A stretch of 35,409 nucleotides of DNA, taken from NCBI GenBank assembly GCA_017454855.1, contig JAFTCE010000001.1, positions 1 to 35,409 of the forward strand. The letters run 5' to 3'. The position numbers and the translations under genes are program-made. The DNA comes from Desulfovibrio sp. Its GTDB lineage: Bacteria; Desulfobacterota; Desulfovibrionia; Desulfovibrionales; Desulfovibrionaceae. Position 1 is the stretch's first letter; each line of letters starts with the position of its first letter. Below are positions 23,604-30,709 of the stretch, piece by piece. The notes beneath the pieces are model-generated. The model was not told the origin of the DNA. It worked only from the letters and a program-made list of their open reading frames with translations, and ran no database searches.

Positions 23604-24812
23604 CTAGATTCCACTGTCTGTCCGCAGTATGTCTTCAAGTGTCGCCGCAAAGGCGGTGAGGTCGTCTTCGTCAATGGTCAGCGGCGGCAGCAGGCGCAAG
23701 GTGACATCGTGGCTCAAGTTACAGATATAGCCGCGTTCAAGAAGTTCCATCCAAACAGGCCGACCGGGAATGGCCAGCTCAATACCCAGCATCAGGCCCA
23801 GGCCGCGTACCTCGCGTATTTTGTTCGGCAAGCGGGCCTGCATGGCGCAGAGACGCTCCTTGAGTCGACCGCCCAATTCTTCGGCGCGCTGGGCCAACTT
23901 GTCGCGGAGCATGATTTCCACTACCTTGGCAGCCACAGCCGAAACGAGCGCGCCGCCGCCAAATGTCGTGGCATGGCTGCCTAGGGCAAAGCCCTGAGCT
24001 ACCTCGTTCGTGGCCAGCATGGCCCCCATGGGCAGGCCATTGGCCAGGGATTTGGCCGTGCTGATGATGTCGGGAGTCAGTCCGTAATTCTGGAAGGCCC
24101 AGAATTTGCCGCTGCGGCAGAAACCAGCCTGCACTTCGTCGCAGATGAAGAGAACGCCGCGTTGGCGGCACAGCGCTTCCACTTGGCGTAGCCAGTCCCC
24201 GGACAGGGGAACGACGCCGCCCTCGCCCTGCACGACTTCTACCAGCACGGCGGCTGTGGCCGGAGTGATGGCCGCTTCCAGCGCGGCAAGGTTCTCGCTG
24301 GGCACGTGCCGGAAGCCTTCGGGCAGGGGGGTGAAGCCATCGCTCAGGTTCTCACGGCCCGTGGCAGCCAGGGTAGCCAAGGTGCGACCGTGGAAACACC
24401 CGTCCAGGCTGATGATTTCCCAGGCATCGCGTTGCGCGACCTTGCGCATGTAACGCCGGGCCAGTTTGATGGCGGCCTCGTTGGCCTCTGCCCCGGAATT
24501 GCAAAAAAACGCCTTGCCGTGGTGCGTTGTGGACAGCAGCAAGCGTGCCAGTTCCACTTGTGGCTCCTGATAGAAGAGATTGCTCACATGCCAGAGACCT
24601 TGGGCCTGCTCCACGAGCGCGGCGCAGACTTCATCGTTGCAGTGGCCGAGGGCCGTCACGGCAATGCCTGCCAGTAAATCCACATATTCCTTGCCGTTGA
24701 CATCCCAAAGACGCGCCCCCTTGCCGCGCACAATGGCCAATGGGTAGCGGGCATAGGTTCGGCAAAGCAATTGCTCTTCTTGCGCTTTCATGGCATCAAA
24801 AGCCTTTGACAT
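23604..24812 (-). CDS. argD: Acetylornithine aminotransferase (class III)
   Basis: The 402-residue PLP-dependent enzyme has class III motifs: FCNSGAEANEAAIKLAR at residues about 103-119, SLDGCFHGRTLATLAATG at about 135-152, VQGEGGV at 194-200, ICDEVQAGF with Asp225 and STAKSLANGLPMGA with the PLP lysine at 254. This is the pattern of ArgD, which makes N-acetylornithine in arginine synthesis and often also serves in lysine synthesis; related ornithine or succinylornithine aminotransferases are less likely. The ATG at 24812 has GGAG about 6 nt before it; an upstream in-frame ATG at 24842 lies inside the repeat element. No other arg gene is nearby. Confidence 0.9.
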   Translation of the reverse strand: MSKAFDAMKAQEEQLLCRTYARYPLAIVRGKGARLWDVNGKEYVDLLAGIAVTALGHCNDEVCAALVEQAQGLWHVSNLFYQEPQVELARLLLSTTHHGKAFFCNSGAEANEAAIKLARRYMRKVAQRDAWEIISLDGCFHGRTLATLAATGRENLSDGFTPLPEGFRHVPSENLAALEAAITPATAAVLVEVVQGEGGVVPLSGDWLRQVEALCRQRGVLFICDEVQAGFCRSGKFWAFQNYGLTPDIISTAKSLANGLPMGAMLATNEVAQGFALGSHATTFGGGALVSAVAAKVVEIMLRDKLAQRAEELGGRLKERLCAMQARLPNKIREVRGLGLMLGIELAIPGRPVWMELLERGYICNLSHDVTLRLLPPLTIDEDDLTAFAATLEDILRTDSGI

Positions 24813-24835
24813 GGCAAACTCCTCGATCTTGCAAT

Positions 24836-24905
24836 GTTTCAATCCAGAGTCGGCTCCGTCCGCCGACCGTCAAGCACATGTCCCTCCTAGAGGTGGAGGT
24901 CTCGC
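24836..24905 (-). repeat. Dispersed hairpin element, copy 4 (upstream of argD)
   Basis: On the minus strand a CCTCC...GGAGG hairpin and ATGTGCTTGACGG correspond to the left half of copy 1 (CCTCC hairpin, ATGAGCTTGACGG). They are joined directly to the 32-nt unit at 24867-24836 (stem GTCGGC/GCCGAC, end CTGGATTGAAAC). It looks like an internally deleted element. It ends 23 nt before the argD ATG, in argD orientation. The remaining 24906-25222 shows no supported gene. Confidence 0.72.
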
Positions 24906-25222
24906 AGACTAAAGGGTTTTTTGCTGAAAGAGCGTCAACCTAGCCGAGTTTTTCGCCGGAGGCAAGAGCAGGCAAAGGGTCGAAGCGTGATAAAAAATGC
25001 GAGAAAAAGGCATGGCCATGCTGTTTCGTACGCTTTGTTCTCCGTGGTACGCAGCAAACAGCGTTGTTTTCTTGTGCGTGTTGGGCTATGCTAAACCCCC
25101 ATGCACCGTATGTCTGCTAGCAGAAGAGAAGAAGCCCGCACATGCCGAAGTGCGTCTGCGCGTCATGGGCGAGGTATCAGCCTCCAGGGGCTGGGCCAGA
25201 AAAAGGCTCCTGGAGATGTTCT

Positions 25223-25666
25223 ATGGGAGGGAACGTGCGCAACGCCATCTATCTTTTTTTGTGTCTTTTACTTGCTGCGTCCTGCGCCCGCAAGCCGCAA
25301 TATGTCGTGGCCGACCAGCGTCTCCTTGACATGTGTGAGGCGTTTACGCTTCTGGTGCATGACGCGAAGCACGTAGAGGATGCTCAGTACAGAAGTATGC
25401 GGAAGGCGACGTTTCAGCGTTACAAAAATCCCGAAGCAATGGGCAATGATCTGCTCGACATCATGCGCGAAACCCAGCGCACATTGGGCAATGATACTGC
25501 AAAAAGAGCTGATCGGAAAATCTGGGACACTGTCCTGCGCATGGAGGGCGAAATGCATAAAGCGCTTGACGCCTGCCAGGGGCAGGCAGAGCAGGCGGCT
25601 TACCTGCAGGCTCTTTTCGAAAAACACAAGCCGCTCTACGACTTTCTGAACAGTAGGAACTCCTGA
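25223..25666 (+). CDS. Putative lipoprotein, function unknown
   Basis: A 147-residue protein with a lipoprotein signal (AIYLFLCLLLAASC; acylated cysteine at about residue 22) followed by a mostly helical, charged domain rich in Met, Lys, Glu and Gln (LLDIMRETQRTL, MEGEMHKALDACQ). I recognise no family. ATG 25223 has GGAG 7 nt before it; a GTG at 25235 with GGGAGGG close by is a second option. Upstream frame extensions have no start signal. It stands alone, converging with the cation transporter gene. The periplasmic face of the inner or outer membrane is the likely location. Confidence 0.7.
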   Translation: MGGNVRNAIYLFLCLLLAASCARKPQYVVADQRLLDMCEAFTLLVHDAKHVEDAQYRSMRKATFQRYKNPEAMGNDLLDIMRETQRTLGNDTAKRADRKIWDTVLRMEGEMHKALDACQGQAEQAAYLQALFEKHKPLYDFLNSRNS

Positions 25667-25782
25667 TTGCGTTCCGGCCCTTTCCCAGAATAGCATAGTG
25701 CAGGCCAGGTTCTTGCATTTTTTCTTGCGTTCACGGTGCGTGGCAGGCCCTGTGCCGCCTCATGGAACGTTTAGGGCTGTTC

Positions 25783-27204
25783 TCAGTCCTCAGGTTCCAG
25801 ATGTATGTTGATGTATCCCAGACCTGAGATAGAGGAAAAGAGGGCATGTTCCATATTTTTGCAGATCGTGTGCGCCTTTTGCACCGTGAGTCCCTGGGGC
25901 ACAAGGCAGCTAAAGGCTAACGATGTGCCGAGTTCGGGATATTCAAAAATGGAAATGTTCTGCACAGAGCGTACAAGATGTTCGTTTTTTGCCACGCGCC
26001 GCACTTCACGCTGCAGCAGATTCCCCCTTGCGATGGGGATGGGGCTGTCTTCTTTTGACAAAGGCTGCTCGGGTTCCAGATGACTGAAAATTTCCATGTC
26101 GGGAGCGTAGGGCTTCAGGCTTTCTTCCAGTGCTTTCACCTGCCTATAGGCCGTCGCAAAATCCATGCTTGCGGGCAGCTCCACATGAAATTCTAGATGG
26201 GTGGGCTTTTGGTCGCCAGACACATGGATATGATGCACGCGCAGGCCATGCGCACCGGCCTGGCAGCGCACCAGGCTGAAAATTTCTTGCGGTATGTTCG
26301 AAGTCTGTGGCTCCACATGCACTGTCACATCGGCCTGGGGGAGTTCCGCACGCACGGCAGCGACAGCGGCATGTCCCAGCGTATGGGCATCTTCCAGCAT
26401 TTGCTGCGGCAGGACACCGAGGTTCAGCTCCACAAAATATTGCGCTCCGCTGCGGCGTATGCGCAGACCGTGAATTTCCAGCACACCTGGTACTGAGAGG
26501 ACAACGTTGCGGATGACAGCAGCGGCGTCAGTCGGGGCAGCATCCATGAGGATGTTCACGGCGGCGGTTGCCATGCGCACGCTGGAAACAAGGATAATGG
26601 CGGCAACCAGCAGGGCAGCAATGCTGTCGGCCTGCGCGAGGATGTTGGCAAGGTGGGCGGGCGCGTGGAGCAGGTCAGCCAGATAGACCACCAACACGCC
26701 GCAGAGGACAATGGCGGAAGAAAGAATATCCGTGGAAAAATGTAGGGCATCGGCTTCCAGAGCCTGACTGTGATGCTTTTTGGCCGCACGGCGCAGGACG
26801 CGTACCCTGTTGATATCCACAGACATGGAAAGCAGCATGACCCCCACGCCCCACAGCGAAGGTTGCGTGGGACTTGCCCCGCTGAGCAATCGATGCACGG
26901 CCTCCCAGGTGATCCAGCCGCAGGTCAGGAAAAGCAGCAGGGTTTGCGCTAGAGCCGAGAGATTTTCCGCCTTGCCGTGTCCATAGGCATGGTCGGCGTC
27001 CGGCGGACGTGCGGATATCCGCACCGCCAGCAGGGTCAGGCCCGCAGCCAGCAGATCCAAGGCGCTGTGCAAGGCTTCGGACAAGATGCCCAGACTGTCG
27101 GCATGGAGTCCTGCCGCAAGCTTGACAACAGTGAGGCCAAGGGCTGCCAGCAGGGAGAAAAGGGCGGCACGTTGCTTGTCGCCAGTGGCGCTGTCATTCC
27201 TCAT
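25783..27204 (-). CDS. Cation diffusion facilitator with three C-terminal domain repeats
   Basis: A 473-residue protein. Its N-terminal part (about 12-215) is a cation efflux membrane domain with the paired metal-site motifs ALHSALD (His46, Asp50) and ALHFSTD (His155, Asp159) and the DHAYGHGKAENL loop. The tail holds three copies of the cytoplasmic dimerisation-type fold, at about 227-299, 306-378 and 396-473, each ending in a VTVHVEP, EIFSHLEP or INIHLEP-like strand. Ordinary family members have one copy and about 300 residues. It exports divalent metal such as Zn, Fe, Co or Mn; the metal cannot be told. The start at 27204 lies 7 nt after the receiver-like gene; a longer frame start is rejected because it overlaps that gene. 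It closes the NifX/MinD operon. Confidence 0.86.
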   Translation of the reverse strand: MRNDSATGDKQRAALFSLLAALGLTVVKLAAGLHADSLGILSEALHSALDLLAAGLTLLAVRISARPPDADHAYGHGKAENLSALAQTLLLFLTCGWITWEAVHRLLSGASPTQPSLWGVGVMLLSMSVDINRVRVLRRAAKKHHSQALEADALHFSTDILSSAIVLCGVLVVYLADLLHAPAHLANILAQADSIAALLVAAIILVSSVRMATAAVNILMDAAPTDAAAVIRNVVLSVPGVLEIHGLRIRRSGAQYFVELNLGVLPQQMLEDAHTLGHAAVAAVRAELPQADVTVHVEPQTSNIPQEIFSLVRCQAGAHGLRVHHIHVSGDQKPTHLEFHVELPASMDFATAYRQVKALEESLKPYAPDMEIFSHLEPEQPLSKEDSPIPIARGNLLQREVRRVAKNEHLVRSVQNISIFEYPELGTSLAFSCLVPQGLTVQKAHTICKNMEHALFSSISGLGYINIHLEPED

Positions 27205-27211
27205 AGTCGAT

Positions 27212-27604
27212 TTAACATCTGGGTAAAAAGCCTCGCAAAGCCTCAAGCAGGCTTTCGCCGTCGCTGCGTGTAGGACAGGGCGGGAGTGGCGGGAGCATGC
27301 CCAGGCCCTCCATGGCCGCATGAAAGTCCTCGGATCGCAGGGGACTTATGGCGGCGACCCAGGTAAGCGCGCAGTGCGCAAGCACACGCATGCAGTCCTC
27401 GCGCAGGGCAGCGCCATCCTTGTCGTTGCTGGCGTCCAGCAATACCAGGGCAGGCGGTTGCCCAGGATCGAGTGCGGCAAGCGCCGCATCCAGATCTGGG
27501 ACATGGTTTATGGAAAAGCCCGCATCCAGAAAGGGGGTCAGGGCATCGGCCAATGTATCAGCCTGGGTGGAAACGAGCAGAATACGTTGTTCTGGTTTGA
27601 TCAT
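27212..27604 (-). CDS. Degenerate response-regulator receiver-like protein
   Basis: A 130-residue protein with the fold pattern of a CheY receiver: RILLVSTQADTLADAL start, PALVLLDASN with a possible phosphoacceptor Asp57, and an ISPLRSEDF segment. The acidic pair that normally follows the first strand is replaced by Ser-Thr, and the conserved lysine is missing, so phosphorylation is doubtful. ATG 27604 has AAGGA at 8-9 nt. It is in the metallocluster operon between nifX-like and transporter genes. It could be a pseudo-receiver that binds partner proteins. Alternative: an unrelated small Rossmann protein. Confidence 0.6.
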   Translation of the reverse strand: MIKPEQRILLVSTQADTLADALTPFLDAGFSINHVPDLDAALAALDPGQPPALVLLDASNDKDGAALREDCMRVLAHCALTWVAAISPLRSEDFHAAMEGLGMLPPLPPCPTRSDGESLLEALRGFLPRC

Positions 27605-27627
27605 ACGGAGTTCCTTGGACAAAGAGC

Positions 27628-27647
27628 GGCGCGACAGGGGTCGCGCC
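27628..27647 (-). terminator. Strong hairpin between the nifX-like and receiver-like genes
   Basis: GGCGCGAC and GTCGCGCC form a perfect 8-bp stem with a 4-nt loop, in the 55-nt gap of the leftward operon. A short CTCTTTG follows on the minus strand, not a real T tract. It may be a partial terminator or a processing/stability site that lowers expression of the last two genes. Confidence 0.45.
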
Positions 27648-27659
27648 GGCTATGGTTGT

Positions 27660-28034
27660 CTAGTGCCCGCCGTGGCAGGTGTGTTCCTGGGAAAATTCCG
27701 GCAGTTGTCCGTTCAAGAATGCCGAGACGCCTTCGCCCACGGTGGGCAGCTGTCCGGCATAAAAAACGTGAATGCCAACCTGGTTGAAGGCCATGAGCGG
27801 TCGAAAGCCCATGCCGCCAGCCAGCAGGGCCTTGACCCCCTTGCCGGCCAGGAGCTGCACCGGGGCCAGGCAACCGCCCTGGGCGTGCGGGGGATTGTCG
27901 AGGGTGGAAACGCTTTTGACCTGATTGTTTTCTATTTCCACCAGGGTAAACACGTCGCAGTGGCCAAAGTGCATGCCCATGCCGGCATCAAGGCCGCCCG
28001 GGGCAGCAGAAGGAATGGCAAGAAGGGTATCCAT
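27660..28034 (-). CDS. NifX/orange-protein-type iron-molybdenum cluster-binding protein
   Basis: The 124-residue protein is a DiNase FeMo-co domain (NifX, NifB C-terminal, VnfX and orange protein fold): LLAIPSAAPGGLDAGMGMHF at the start, HCDVFTLVEIENN, LLAGKGVKALLAGGMGFRPL. It ends in the potentially metal-binding CHGGH. Relatives bind FeMo-co precursors or, in Desulfovibrio orange protein, a Mo-Cu sulfide cluster. The start at 28034 has AAAGGAG. It follows the two MinD-like ATPase genes with a 15-nt gap, like the orange protein complex genes. Confidence 0.87.
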   Translation of the reverse strand: MDTLLAIPSAAPGGLDAGMGMHFGHCDVFTLVEIENNQVKSVSTLDNPPHAQGGCLAPVQLLAGKGVKALLAGGMGFRPLMAFNQVGIHVFYAGQLPTVGEGVSAFLNGQLPEFSQEHTCHGGH

Positions 28035-28049
28035 GTCTGTCGTACTCCT

Positions 28050-29009
28050 TTACAGGGATGATGTTATTATGTCAGGCAGCAGAGGCGCTGCCGGTATGTA
28101 TGGCCTGAGCGTCACGGACGTCGCAGGCCGGAAATGGCAAATATTCTGCCATAGCTGGACGATAGTGTCGCGGAGCTGGGTGTGCAGCTCGGTGGCAGCC
28201 AGACTTTGCGCGGTGGCGCGGAGCATGTCGGCATCGAAGGGGATTCGGCCAAAAACCGTAATGCCGCTATCACGGCAAAACGCTTCCAGGGCTGCGCTGC
28301 CTTCGGGGTTGAGATCCCAGCGATTGATGACAAGGCCAAAGGGCAGTCGAAAATGACGGCATACCCCGGCCACGCGTTCGAGATCGTGCCTGCCTGACAG
28401 ACTGGGTTCCGTCACGATCACGGCCACTGTGGCTCCGGCAAGCGAGCTGATGACAGGGCAACCAATGCCTGGCGAACCATCGCACAAAATGGTTGTGTAG
28501 CCTTCTTTTTTGGCCAGGTCACGCGCTTCCTTTTTGAGCAGGCTGACGAGGCGACCGGAATTTTCCTGGCCAGGTGCGAGAGCAGCGTGTAGCATGGGGC
28601 CAAAGCGCGTCTGGCTGATGTGCCATTCTCCGCAGCGGGCCTCGGGGAAATCCATGGCTTTTTCCGGGCACAGGGCCACGCATACCCCGCAGCCTTCGCA
28701 CAGGGCCTCGTCTACCTCGTATCCCGTGCCCTTGTCCCGCACGGCGTCAAAACGGCACACATCCTTGCACTGGCCGCAACGGATACAGTCCGCTGAACGC
28801 ACACGCGCCTTGTTGCCGCCCATAAAGGGGGAACTTATGCGCGGCTTGGGCCGTAAAATAATGTGCAAATCGGGAACATCCACGTCCAGGTCGCAAAAGA
28901 CAGTGTTCTGGGCCAGCGCGGCAAAGGCCGCCACAAGGCTGGTCTTGCCCGTGCCTCCCTTGCCGCTGATGACAACCAGCTCCCGCAATTCCTGCTTGGC
29001 ATCAGACAT
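28050..29009 (-). CDS. MinD-type ATPase with two [4Fe-4S] clusters (second copy)
   Basis: The 319-residue protein joins a P-loop ATPase to a ferredoxin insert. The deviant Walker A VISGKGGTGKTS is at 13-24; cysteines 75, 78, 81, 85 and 104, 107, 110, 114 (CIRCGQCKDVC, CEGCGVCVALCP) bind two clusters; LCDGSPGIGCPV and VTEPS follow. Such proteins occur in pairs next to NifX/orange-protein genes in anaerobes and are thought to assemble or transfer metal clusters. ATG 29009 has GGAGG at 8 nt and overlaps the first copy by 8 nt. An upstream in-frame start at 29204 would lie within the first copy and is rejected. Confidence 0.9.
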   Translation of the reverse strand: MSDAKQELRELVVISGKGGTGKTSLVAAFAALAQNTVFCDLDVDVPDLHIILRPKPRISSPFMGGNKARVRSADCIRCGQCKDVCRFDAVRDKGTGYEVDEALCEGCGVCVALCPEKAMDFPEARCGEWHISQTRFGPMLHAALAPGQENSGRLVSLLKKEARDLAKKEGYTTILCDGSPGIGCPVISSLAGATVAVIVTEPSLSGRHDLERVAGVCRHFRLPFGLVINRWDLNPEGSAALEAFCRDSGITVFGRIPFDADMLRATAQSLAATELHTQLRDTIVQLWQNICHFRPATSVTLRPYIPAAPLLPDIITSSL

Positions 29010-29886
29010 TGGCCGCACCTCCGAAAACATGCAGAATCTTTTGCGCCAGAGCGGCAAAAAGCGTTTGCCATTGTGAACCAGTGGCCACCAACGGTTCCCC
29101 CTGGGCCAGGACATGCGCTGCTTCGCGCGAAAAGGGCAAAACGCCGACGATGGGCAGGCCGTGCCCTGCACAGAAGTCCGCAACTGCAGCCTCTCCGCCC
29201 TCATTGCCAGGCATGTGCGCCCTGTTGATCACCACAGCGAGGGGGAGATGCAGTGCGCTGAAGGCGGCAAAGGCAATGCGGAAATCAGCAAGGCCAAAGG
29301 GCGTGGGATCCACAACCAGCAGCACGGCATCGACCCTCCTGGCCACGGTAATGGCCGGACAGCTTACACCGGGCGGACTGTCCAGCAGCATGTCCACGTC
29401 CTGACCCTGGGTTGCTAAATCCAATTCTGCCAAGAGGCGGCGCAACAAAGGGGGCGTCATAACTTCGCCAATACGTGTTGCTCCTGAAACATAGAGTGTA
29501 CCGTCAGCCAGATGCCCCAGTTCCACCGTGCCCAGGGCACGCCTACCTTCTTCAAGGGCATGTTCTGGACAGACGACAAAGCACCCACCGCAGCCATGGC
29601 ACATGTCAGGAAAGAGGGTGATTTTGTTCCCAAACCGTGCGATACCGCCATAGTGGCAGATGTCGCGGCATTGGCCGCAGGAAGTGCAGGCAGCGTTCAC
29701 GGCGGCGGGCACACTGAGGGCCACGTCAATGCTGCGTTCCATGACCGGATGGAGAAAAAGGTGCAGGTTGGGCGCTTCCACATCCGTATCCGCCATGACA
29801 TGGGGGCGTGGCCAAGATTGGTGCAGAGAGGCCGTCAGCGTTGTCTTGCCCGCCCCGCCTTTGCCGCTGGCAATGGCGATGCGCAT
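29002..29886 (-). CDS. MinD-type ATPase with two [4Fe-4S] clusters (first copy)
   Basis: The 294-residue paralogue has Walker A IASGKGGAGKTT (residues 5-16), ADTDVEAPNLHLFL, cysteines 67, 70, 73, 77 and 96, 99, 102, 106 (CTSCGQCRDIC, CHGCGGCFVVCP), then LLDSPPGVSCPA and VVDPTPFG. Together with the second copy it probably forms a heterodimer, as described for paired genes in sulfate reducers. It starts 2 nt after the DUF134-NifX gene, a sign of tight coupling; a frame-extended start at 29937 would overlap that gene and is rejected. Confidence 0.9.
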   Translation of the reverse strand: MRIAIASGKGGAGKTTLTASLHQSWPRPHVMADTDVEAPNLHLFLHPVMERSIDVALSVPAAVNAACTSCGQCRDICHYGGIARFGNKITLFPDMCHGCGGCFVVCPEHALEEGRRALGTVELGHLADGTLYVSGATRIGEVMTPPLLRRLLAELDLATQGQDVDMLLDSPPGVSCPAITVARRVDAVLLVVDPTPFGLADFRIAFAAFSALHLPLAVVINRAHMPGNEGGEAAVADFCAGHGLPIVGVLPFSREAAHVLAQGEPLVATGSQWQTLFAALAQKILHVFGGAANV

Positions 29887-29888
29887 GG

Positions 29889-30602
29889 CTAGCCCTGCAC
29901 TCCGGCGGCATGGTTGGGAGCAGTGGCGCAGGAACACTGTCCTGCGCGGTAGCGGCGCAGGGCTTCCCCTACGCTCATGCCATCCATGTCCTGGACAACG
30001 GCAATGCCTGCCGCCTGCAGGGCCTCAAATGCCTTTGGCCCTACATAGCCGCTGATGACGACGTTTACGCCGGCCTTGGCCAGATGCTCGGTCGTGGCAA
30101 TGCCAGCGCCCTGGGGGAGGAGCTGGGCATCGCCATTATCAAGGTAAGAAATCTGCATTTCGTCGCTCGCATCAGGGCAGGTGGCGATGATGAAACCTCC
30201 GGCCCTGCCGTAGCGTGCATCCACGGCATCGTCAAGGCTGGGGCCTTCACTGGAAATGGCAATGACAGGCATGTCGGTTCTCCTTCTGCCAGCGCAGGGC
30301 GTCGGCGTGTTCACAAAGGCATATGTACCGCCCTCAATGCGTAGGGCCTTGCCCATGACCAGAGCTTCGGCAACGGCCTTGCGGGCGGCGGAGAGCGTAC
30401 GCGCATAGGTAAAGCGTGATACGCGTACCCTTTTGGCGGCCTCCAGGGTGTTCAGCCCTTCCATGTCGCTCAGGCGCAAGGCTTCCAGCCCTTCCACGGA
30501 CAAGCACACTGCATCCAGCAGCCTGAGCGGTACACCGCAGGGCTTGAAGTAGGTCGCCTGGGGTTCCTGCGCTACATAGCGGCAATGACGCGGTCGGGCC
30601 AT
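29889..30602 (-). CDS. DUF134 (helix-turn-helix) fused to a NifX-type cluster-binding domain
   Basis: The 237-residue fusion has an N-terminal DUF134 part (about 1-95: RPRHCRYVAQEPQATYFKPCG, EALRLSDMEGLNTLEAAKRV, VSRFTYARTLSAARK), a predicted DNA-binding helix-turn-helix. A NifX/DiNase FeMo-co domain follows at about 112-220 (VIAISSEGPSLDDAVDARYG, VNVVISGYVGPKAFEAL). The tail has CSC. This looks like a cluster-sensing transcription regulator; that role is an inference. It is the first gene of the operon, with a promoter and a palindrome just upstream. Confidence 0.87.
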   Translation of the reverse strand: MARPRHCRYVAQEPQATYFKPCGVPLRLLDAVCLSVEGLEALRLSDMEGLNTLEAAKRVRVSRFTYARTLSAARKAVAEALVMGKALRIEGGTYAFVNTPTPCAGRRRTDMPVIAISSEGPSLDDAVDARYGRAGGFIIATCPDASDEMQISYLDNGDAQLLPQGAGIATTEHLAKAGVNVVISGYVGPKAFEALQAAGIAVVQDMDGMSVGEALRRYRAGQCSCATAPNHAAGVQG

Positions 30603-30625
30603 AGGTTTTTTTCCTCAAGGAAGCT

Positions 30626-30675
30626 GTTTTGCTCAAATGTTCAAAACAGAATAAGGCGGTCATTTTTTTTGTCAA
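30626..30675 (-). promoter_or_regulatory. Promoter and operator-like palindrome of the metallocluster operon
   Basis: On the minus strand TTGACA (30670-30675) and TATTCT (30648-30653) are 16 nt apart. Directly after the -10, GTTTTG-N10-CAAAAC (30626-30647) is a perfect inverted repeat over the expected start site, placed as a repressor would need. The first gene's ATG is at 30602. Autoregulation by the DUF134 protein is the simplest idea. Confidence 0.7.
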
Positions 30676-30709
30676 GCCGGAGGGCGATATTTTTTATGGC
30701 GGTGCGGCC

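Noticed and set aside
7913-24867. A CRISPR array made of the 32-nt units
   Set aside because: The four units are thousands of bases apart and in both orientations, with no regular spacers or cas genes in the window; they are reported as dispersed elements instead.
24997-25329. Plus-strand open frame of 110 codons before the lipoprotein gene
   Set aside because: It overlaps the lipoprotein start by over 100 nt in another frame, has no Shine-Dalgarno site, and its hydrophobic stretch does not form a clean signal or membrane helix.
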